Below, piece after piece: positions 56,559 to 64,000 of a stretch of DNA of 64,000 nt. A program made the translations under genes and the position numbers. The stretch is taken from assembly GCA_021234155.1 (NCBI GenBank), contig JAJEKV010000032.1, forward strand, positions 7,038,736 to 7,102,735, written 5' to 3'. Position 1 is the first letter of the stretch. Each line of letters starts with the position of its first letter. The DNA is from Isoetes taiwanensis (Eukaryota; Streptophyta; Lycopodiopsida; Isoetales; Isoetaceae). The notes under the pieces were generated by a model that did not search any database, was not told the DNA's origin, and saw nothing but the letters and a program-made list of their open reading frames with translations.

Positions 56559-58576
56559 ATGGATAACTATCTGATTATCAAACCGGAAGCATGTGGCCTA
56601 TGGAGCTTAGTCAGTTCTTTGGCAATGGGAGGGGACCTCCCATATACAGGACATCCCCCAGATCAGAAATCTGCAATAGATTCAAGCTGGCAGGCTAAAG
56701 TAGCCATGCTACTCATGAAGTTGCTCCAAGTGTTTGCCACAGCATTCAGATTGATAGGCATATTAGTGCAGAGCACTTTAAACATAATTGGAGCTAATGG
56801 AGGCTTTTGGAGCACTATCTGTAAGATCGTCAGCGGAAGTGGTATATCCTCCTGGAACTTCATCTTATTCTAATATCATGCACCAATGTATTTTTTAAGC
56901 ACTAAAAATGGAGAAATAATATGCAGGACTTATAATTCCAAAAGATGGTTCCCTTGATGATTGGACCATGCTGGGATGGCTTGATCAAAGAGTGGATATA
57001 GACTGGGTAGGGGATGGAATATCGCATATGGGTACAAATAACCCCTTTTTGCAGGCACCTCCTGGATCTAAACTCATTGCAGACGTGTGTATGATGGCAT
57101 CTAAACTTGCGTATGAGAACGATACAATCATCAGGAAAGTTGTGACACAAAATTGGCGAGTAAGGCTTTGATCCAATACTTATTTCAATCTTATGATTGC
57201 AGTTACTTGGAAGCGTTTCTCATAGCTTTTTGGTTGAAACTTCATGCAGTTCAACCTTGTTGGTATTTACGAATGCTTGAACAGTAAGCTTCTTATTCCC
57301 GTTCAATTATGTTGTGCTTTGATAACTAGTCTTATAAATAAATCAGACTCGAAAAGAGTAGGAGATATATATACATAATTTGTTATCAATGGGCCTCCAG
57401 AAACGTTTTAGTGGCTAATAGCTCTCTATTATTAAGATGATAGTTCATCCTCTACTTTCTCTGCAGCAAGTCAAGCTTTCCGTAAGGTGTATTCTTGCAA
57501 GTATTCTATATCCAAGTGATGAATGAACTTGCCCTCTTTTTGTACAAATAGTCCAATTTGAGTTTTCATATTTTGCAGTGTATGAACCAAAGAACCCTAC
57601 TCAAGTGCTAATATTTACGGACAAAGCACAGGATGCTGCTGCCATTTTTATTGCCTTCAGAGGAACAGAACCATTTGATGCATATGACTGGTCTACAGAT
57701 ATTGATTTTTCATGGTACGAGCTACCAGGGGTAGGGCGTGTCCATCTTGGGTTCCTGGAGTCCTTGGGCCTTGTGGACCGCAACGATATGAATACATTTG
57801 AGCGAATGAAACTGAATGTTGCCAAGGGAGATGGTCTCACTTCCGGCTTGTTTGAAAATATGCCAGAGGGTCCCAATGCTCCAATTATTGCTTATGATGA
57901 GGCCAGCAAAGTGGCCAAAGAGCTGCTTGCCCGAAATAAGAATGCCAAATTATATATTACAGGACATAGTCTTGGTGGAGCATTGGCCACAGTGTTTACT
58001 ACTATGTTATTCTACAAAAAGGAAGATATGGTAACAGAAAGAGTGGCTGCTGTCTTTACATTTGGGCAGCCTAGAGTTGGAGATGAGGATTATGCAAATT
58101 ACATGAATGGCAAGTTGAACTTTCCTAACAACCGCTACTTCAGAGTAGTGTACTGCAATGATGTTGTGGCAAGGGTGCCCTATGACAACTTTCTCTTCCA
58201 ATTTAAACATTTTGGCTTATGTTTCTATTTTGACAGTCGGTATAATGAAAAGGTAACTAGCATTTATGCCCTCTGTATATGTTGCTTGCTGGAAATGACA
58301 TTGTGGTTCTTGCTTGTGCAGTGCCTTGCTGAAGAACCCAATAGGAATTTTTCGCTCACATATTTTCTGGAAAATCACATAATTGCAGTATGGGAGCTGA
58401 TTCAAAGCTTCAGCATGGGCCGTAAATATGGGGCTGCATATAAGGAAACAACATTTTGCACTATATTTCGAATTCTTGGGATAATTTTGCCTGGTTTGGC
58501 TGATCATAACCCTGTCAACTATGTGAATTCTGTGAGACTAGGACCTGCAATTCTCATTCCAAAAATCACCCAGTAG
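56559..58576 (+). CDS. Oil-body lipase-like triacylglycerol lipase (class 3), five exons
   Basis: Alpha/beta-hydrolase of the lipase class 3 family, closest in pattern to plant OBL1-type triacylglycerol lipases. Proposed exons: 56559-56841, 56927-57159, 57250-57283, 57579-58252 and 58322-58576 (492 residues, all introns GT-AG, phases consistent). An N-terminal hydrophobic segment (MLLMKLLQVFATAFRLIGIL) could attach it to membranes or oil bodies. Catalytic elements: IFIAFRGTEPFDAYDW, the nucleophile elbow TGHSLGGALA (about 57959), YCNDVVARVP with the Asp, and DHNPVNYV with the likely His. All expected parts are present and no frame break is seen, in contrast to its neighbours. Confidence 0.93.
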
Positions 58577-59203
58577 ACTGGCTGTGGAATAATGTGCATG
58601 CAACAGTAGTGTTAATCCTTGAGTTTAATTTTTTTCTTGGTATACTTGATATTGCGACCTAATGTGAACATATTAAGTTTTGTCTAGAAAGGTCAATTGA
58701 ACAAATTGCTCACCTCAGAAGCAAGCAAATAACCAGAAGTTTGACTGTAGTTATCAAGTTATGGAAGTCAATACGACTATAACAATTACTGAATATGAAG
58801 CAGTTGCATATGTTATCAGCAAGAGCGTTTAGCGGAGTCATTTTGACATAGGTCGTACGAAATGTATGTAATCAGGTCGTTTGCCTACACAATGTGTCTC
58901 TAGAATCTACTCGGTATAGTGGCATTTCAATTTGAAAAACCTTATGGCAATGCACAGTAAATAGGGATAGATGCCCATTGTGCTTGCACATATTTGGTCC
59001 ACGTTGCACATATTTGGTCCTCATTCCACGCAATTCAATGGATAACTAGTAAACGTGTGCCCGGCGTTGCCGGGCTAATGTCCTGGCATGTGTTTTCACT
59101 TGGCTTTTAACATCCTATGTGCAACTTCAAACAACACATGTTGATGCTCGCAAGAATGCACATGATTTGCTTTCGTAATTATTTTCATTATTGACATTAT
59201 CTA
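58577..59203. other. Downstream of lipase, no gene seen
   Basis: 3' flank of the lipase. A perfect 7-bp-stem hairpin GCCCGGCGTTGCCGGGC lies at 59059-59075. Confidence 0.5.
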
Positions 59204-59324
59204 GCGATGCGGTCATACCACCGCTAGCACATCATATCGCATCAGAACTCGGAAGCTAAGCATGCTTTGGGCCGGAATAATACTGGGATGGGTGACCTCC
59301 TGGGAAGTCCCCATGCTGCACCCA
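59204..59324 (+). rRNA. 5S rRNA-like sequence, probably a dispersed copy or pseudogene
   Basis: About 120 nt match 5S rRNA along its length: GATGCGGTCATACCACC, CATCAGAACTCGGAAG, CTAAGCATGC (internal A-block region), GGATGGGTGACCTCCTGG, GAAGTCC and a CTGCACCC end. The 3' end is followed by AACCACC with no T run to end Pol III transcription. Only one copy is seen, not a tandem array. Several positions differ from the seed-plant consensus, which could be lineage or decay. It may be the head of a 5S-derived SINE. Confidence 0.82.
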
Positions 59325-60274
59325 ACCACCCTCGAGCCGATGCCGCATCTGTGGTAGGGCAAAGCCTTTTAGGGCGTGTGTCAGAGATATGGTTCAAAAA
59401 GAATAGGGGTAGATTTCCAATGCCATCAATATATACCAGGATCAGAGAGATCTAAAAAGACAGTATTACAATGCAAGCACCACTACGAAGCTCTTGAGTC
59501 CTCTGTTGTTTCAAATAATCCATTGCTGCCGCCTCTACAAAGCTCTAAAAGTGATCCCATGATCAAAACGTGAGCATTTTTACAGTTTAGTAAGAAAAGG
59601 CGTTCAAGCAACAAAGGAATCTTCAAGATTTCCTCAGCGATTATAGCAAACCTATTTGTTTACAAACAAAAATCGTCAAGAAACCATCAAGAAACCCTTC
59701 TTAGTTGCAAAACTATCTTCAATTGCATCAAAAGCCTTTTCCGGAAATCAATAAAATCATGAAAGGCCCTGAAGAATACCTTGCCATGATCTTCTCTGCC
59801 ATGCAAAATTATCTCAGACGGAGATGCATTTCAAGAATCCACTGTTCCATAATGGCCGCCATTTGTTTGGCCCTAAAAATCATGGCATGTTTGCACGAAA
59901 ATGGAAGATAATTTCTGAGGGCCAGAAAGGCACCAAAAACGCAAAATCTGGCATAAGCATAGAAAAACTAACGTGACCGCCCGCCGAGAAAAGCATTTGC
60001 TCTGGCCTCAAAAACATTCTAAATAAGGGTGATTTTCTACTACAGTCGCATTTTAAGACTGTCATATAATTATATGACACCATTTTATGATGCCACATCA
60101 TGTTTAAGACATGTCTTATTTTAAATCATTTTTTCATTATAACAAAATAAGACATGTTCAATAATATAAGACATGTCTTAAAAGTTTACATTTTCCACTA
60201 CATTATATGAGCCATGTCCTTTACAATATAATTCAACGTAGCAATACTTTGTCTAGTTACAGCACAAATCCATA
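59325..60274. other. No gene seen
   Basis: Noncoding. Near its right end, two copies of the palindrome TAAGACATGTCTTA (about 60108 and 60168) are probably part of the flanking Harbinger element. Confidence 0.45.
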
Positions 60275-61601
60275 TCAATCCTCCTCCATGTCTGCAATTC
60301 CACTACATTTGTTTACTTCATACAAAGCTCTAGCTAATGCATCCCTTCTTGCAGTATCCTCCAATGGATAATCAAGTATAACCACCTCCTCTTGAAGATC
60401 AGAATCTGAAACATTTGCAACACCATCAGAAGCCACACCTAATTCTCGTAAAGCGTCTCGAGCAGCATTATCCCTGCATTCTTGTAGCTCCTCTTGAGCT
60501 TCCCTGATCCAAATTTCATCAAAAGCATCATTATGAATAATACATAAGTTATGTAGAACTAGACAAGTTGAAACAACTAGCGGAACGTGCTTCAAACGCA
60601 TCTCCATTTTCTTCAACAATATCGAAAACGAGAAGCCAAAGTATACCAAATGCCCTCTCCACGGACATCCTAGTGCTAGACTGAACGAAATTCCAATGTT
60701 TACGTATTGGAGTAAATCTTTGGACCTACATTCAAATACGGGGTCAGCAACCAATTTCTAGCATTATAACCTGCATCACCCAATATGCAATAGTTGCCCA
60801 TTTTGCCAGATGTAAATTTGGTGTACGCAGATGTTCTTTGAAAGAGTGCCCAATCGTGCATACTTCCTGCCCAACCAACATCATAATCCCATATCAAACA
60901 CACGGAATCAACAATGATTTGTAAAAGAATGGAGTGAAAGCCTTTTCTATTGTAATAATCGGGAGCATGCTCTATAGGAGTACATTATGGGAATGTGATG
61001 CCATCCTGACCCCAATCACATTGGGAATGCCATGCTTGGCCTCGAATCCGGCCGCATATTTCTTACAAGTACTCACGGAGGGCCAAATAAGACCACAATG
61101 CAGTTCTTCCCTCTTTATTTTAACTGCCTGACAAAATTCTACAACACATCTATAAGCTGTAGTGACCCCAACTCCATATAATTCTGCTACCACAGGAAGT
61201 GTTGAACCACTTGCAAGACGAGTCAATGCGATGGCCACTTTTTTTGGGACTTCCAAAGCCAACCTCAGATGAGTGTCCCTTCTCACTAGCACTGGATGTA
61301 ATACACCGCACAACCACTCGAAAGTTGCCCTTGACACCCTCATCTTCTGACGAAACATTCTATCTGTGTGAGTACGTGACAAGATATTTTCATAGTATCC
61401 TTCTATGCGCTTGTACACCCAACAACTCCTTTGTTGCCTTGTCATGAAACTCATTTTCTGTACCAACTGAAGTACTTGCACACATGCATACATGTATCTC
61501 TTGGATGGTGCTGCCTCGCTGGGCCTTAACATTTCCAGCACTATGAACATCTGCAGCATTTGGCATATTTGTAGAAGGCTTTGTCGAGTGCTTGGATCCA
61601 T
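60275..61601 (-). pseudogene. PIF/Harbinger transposase relic
   Basis: DDE_Tnp_4-type transposase on the - strand. The N-terminal part is open from 61601 to 60972: FRVSRATFEWLC-type (MRVSRATFEWLCGVL), VAIALTRLASGST, VAELYGVGVTTAYRCV. The DDE core follows in shifted frames: a DGITFP word (first Asp, about 61000), HAPDYYNRKGFHS, GWAGSMHDWALFQ (second Asp), GNYCILGDAGYNARNWLLTP, and SVERAFGIL in a third frame near 60645 (Glu). The C-terminus (60600-60275) is open again (LVLHNLCIIHNDAFDE). One stop and about three frame changes make it non-functional. Terminal inverted repeats were not located. Confidence 0.9.
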
Positions 61602-61939
61602 TGGGAAACAAACTTCTGAAGGAATTGGCTAGGTCAACAACATGAGCAACAGTAAGTCTTCAACAACAAACCTGTTCACATCAGTCCAAAGGTTGTTGTT
61701 AGAAGAACATCAGGATTTCTGAATGTATAGAAAACAAAGAATTGATAAAACAAAGAATGCATGCGGATGATTTCTCTCCCTATGTGCACATGTAAATTGT
61801 AAATTTCAATTGCATTTCTACATGAGAGGTATGCCGCTACTTACATTTCTTTCCCTTTTCTTTGTTAAATTCTCATTCCTTTAATTCACAGATATTCTCA
61901 AATTCAGAACAAAGACGGGTGGTTTTCTAATGCCCTCCA

Positions 61940-62470
61940 ATCTGCAACTTGAACAGGGCAAGCCAATACCCAGAGATCTTGCTTACCGCCTTGTTGTGGA
62001 ATGCACAAAATGCCACCACAACATCCAACTCATTAGGCAATTCAAGTCCTTGATAGTGCAAGGAGGTCTCCACTCCATTTCCCCTTTAGCTAACCACCTT
62101 ATTCGTGGATTTGGTTCTTGTGTGACAAGTATGGTTGAAGCTAATGCGGCGATTCGTGAGGTTTTAAAGCGGACCAATATACTTGGAATGCAATTATTGA
62201 TGTCCATGCCAGGCTTGACATATCACATAATGCCCTTGGCCTCTATTATAGATTGGGGTATGGCGCGGAACAACCAGACTGGTTCAGTGCTTTGAGCACG
62301 TTGAAAGCATGTATTAATTTAGCTGATGTACAACTTTGCAGGAGCGTCCACCAGCACATACTTGAAAATGAGCTTCAATTTGATGTAGTTGTAGGAAATA
62401 CCCTTGTGGATATCTATGCTAAGCTTGGAAATCTTGAGGAGCATTTACAGATCAAAGTTCCAAGAAAGCA
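61940..62470 (+). pseudogene. PPR protein fragment
   Basis: Two overlapping frames give PPR words: LANHLIRGFGSCVTSMVEAN, then in the next frame DWFSALSTLKACINLADVQL, CRSVHQHILENELQFDVVVG and NTLVDIYAKLGNLEE. About two repeats, frameshifted near 62170-62260. It is separate from the 31-34 kb relic. Confidence 0.75.
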
Positions 62471-62871
62471 AGCATTTCACGTTAATAAATGAAGCAAATA
62501 CAATTGAAATTTACAATTATTGCCTATGTGCACATTATTCACGAGGCTAAATCATCTCTGTTAATTCAGGGAACTGTGCTGGCCAGGCCACTGTACCGTG
62601 CTTTGCTAATCCAGTTATACTGCTTGGTGGAGATAAATTCATAATTTACCCATCTGTAAGAATCATGAATATGGCTAATCTAGGCAATTGAGTCAGAAAA
62701 TAGATTTTGAATACCAGCACAACCTACTCAAGTTCCTGCCACACATTTAAAGCAGCCTGTATAAGAGCTTCCTTCTAATACCCTTAGGACAAAGAACATG
62801 CATCAGATCTTGTAGTACATATTTTAAGCATTGTAAATTTGAAGACATATATGTACCATAAGCATTACCAA

Positions 62872-63435
62872 CTATAGGGGTCTCGTTCTGGACAATCGTT
62901 TGCAGATGTAAGTTGCTCCGTTTCCAGGTTTCCAGGTGTTGCTGTTGAAGACATCAATGACATGAGTTAACAACCTCATAAAATTATAATTAGGAACCAA
63001 AAACAGATAAGTAGGACATGCACAAATGAGATTGGGATCATGTCTGAGTATAATTGTGAGCAGAAAAACAAAAGCATGCATACAATCCTCTGAAATTGCT
63101 AGGAGATAAGATGTTTGACTTGCCCACATTAAAAAGGCATTGATTATTTCATGAGCCAAGTACAGAACAACATCTAGTACCTTGGAGCCCAAGAAACCTA
63201 TAGCAAAGTTGTGCGCAAATGCGATTATATTCTCGGTCTCAAGCGGTGTCATTTTAACCACCTGTAGGGCAAGTCGGCTGTTAACCCCTGTTTTTGCATC
63301 ATGATAGTAAAGGCTTTGCAAAATGCAACCTAACCAATTACCGACTAATGGTGAGAAGCGCAACATCTTCCAAGATCTCTTAACCATTTCAACCAGATCG
63401 CTTCCAATATTTTGTGTTATTTGTCGCCTGTCCAA
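62872..63435 (-). CDS. Possible exon of an unknown gene
   Basis: A 187-codon - strand frame with coding character: DRRQITQNIGSDLVEMVKRS, FSPLVGNWLGCILQSLYYHD, MTPLETENIIAFAHNFAIGF, VLYLAHEIINAFLMWAS. Alpha-helical and possibly of ARM/HEAT type, but I do not recognise the family. An acceptor-like CATCATCAAAG lies just before its start. The last third may be intron read through. Confidence 0.4.
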   Translation of the reverse strand: MDRRQITQNIGSDLVEMVKRSWKMLRFSPLVGNWLGCILQSLYYHDAKTGVNSRLALQVVKMTPLETENIIAFAHNFAIGFLGSKVLDVVLYLAHEIINAFLMWASQTSYLLAISEDCMHAFVFLLTIILRHDPNLICACPTYLFLVPNYNFMRLLTHVIDVFNSNTWKPGNGATYICKRLSRTRPL

Positions 63436-63573
63436 TTTTGTTTACTTTGATGATGGAAGTAAACAAGGAACATAAAAATTTCATTCACCTAAATGAGAAC
63501 AGTACTACTTTCTGTAAATTAAAGAAATATGTGTAGTGCATTGCTAATGCTCCCCCATCCTACTCTTTATCTT

Positions 63574-63846
63574 CTATCTTATGCACACTACCAGGTATGT
63601 CTTAATCACTCGCTCTCTGTGGATTATATCTAGGTACTTAATGCTGCAGCAGGCCTCCTCGTGTCTGGGCATGTAAAAGACTTGAGAGACTCTTAACAAG
63701 GCACAATAATTCTGGCAGTTTTGCCTTCTTTGATTGCCTTCTTTGGAAGGAGCAGCATGTACTCGTGAAGACTTAGGGGGTATTCTACCATTCATCTGCA
63801 TGTTATTGCTCATTGCATTGTACAAATAGTCTTCAAATCTGAACAA
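63574..63846 (-). CDS. Possible upstream exon of the same unknown gene
   Basis: A 90-codon - strand frame (FRFEDYLYNAMSNNMQMNGR, HEEACCSIKYLDIIHRERVI, KTYLV) lies 140 bp upstream of the frame at 63435. GTAGTGTGC near 63593 could be its splice donor. Short and unrecognised, so only tentative. Confidence 0.35.
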   Translation of the reverse strand: MFRFEDYLYNAMSNNMQMNGRIPPKSSRVHAAPSKEGNQRRQNCQNYCALLRVSQVFYMPRHEEACCSIKYLDIIHRERVIKTYLVVCIR

Positions 63847-64000
63847 AGAGAATCTTGTAAACTATAAGCTGTTTCATTATAATAGAGGGAAGTTAGTTTC
63901 AACAAGACGACCACATACTTCATCACTAACTGCCTGCACTTTCTGTGCTGCACACTAAAATGACAAGAGTATAGCAAATACTGTGGTATGGTAGTGGAGA

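Overview
This window looks like transposon-dominated land-plant nuclear DNA. A PLS-type pentatricopeptide repeat (PPR) gene, an oil-body lipase-like gene with five short-intron exons, a class II small heat-shock protein fragment and many LTR, LINE, SINE, MULE and Harbinger remnants all fit a plant. The very low gene density and the lineage mix suggest a large-genome plant such as a fern, but the sequence alone does not settle the species. Only the lipase-like gene (56.6-58.6 kb) reads as intact.

Layout. 1-8.07 kb: the 3' part of a Tat/Athila-type Ty3/gypsy element (A) on the + strand: broken pol, then a long extra coding region with a coiled coil, then a polypurine tract and LTR. A 1.65-kb solo LTR of another family, with perfect 5-bp target duplications, sits inside it. 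8.1-8.8 kb: a gag-protease scrap. 9.69-11.55 kb: four tandem 460-bp units carrying tRNA-like boxes. 12.15-13.69 kb: a third LTR related to family B. 13.7-26.5 kb: LINE, copia, SINE, hAT-like and MULE debris around one long LINE (16.06-20.62 kb) with ORF1 and a broken ORF2. 26.5-31 kb: mostly noncoding, with an sHSP scrap. 31.5-34.4 kb: a frameshifted PPR gene. 37.176-50.875 kb: a complete 13.7-kb Ty3/gypsy chromovirus (B) on the - strand, with 1.54/1.55-kb LTRs, CAAAA target duplications, primer site, polypurine tract, gag, protease, RT, RNase H, integrase and chromodomain. It splits an older GC-rich element (35.9-37.17 and 50.88-51.56 kb). 51.6-56.1 kb: LINE tails, a MITE and duplications. 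56.6-58.6 kb: lipase. 59.2 kb: a 5S rRNA-like sequence. 60.3-61.6 kb: a PIF/Harbinger transposase relic. 61.9-62.5 kb: a PPR relic. 62.9-63.85 kb: - strand exon-like ORFs of unknown function.

The most unusual feature is that element B carries about 4.5 kb of extra same-strand coding sequence between its 5' LTR and gag. One of these ORFs is clearly a histone H3 with a long unusual N-terminal tail and some CENH3-like residues (47.38-47.88 kb). It lies in the same frame as, and 12 codons after, a 243-residue unknown ORF. It is followed by a plant-style promoter/leader (TATA, TGACGTCA) in front of another ORF pair, then by an acidic ORF without an ATG. An LTR element that carries both a chromodomain integrase and a histone H3 is the best candidate here for an undescribed system.
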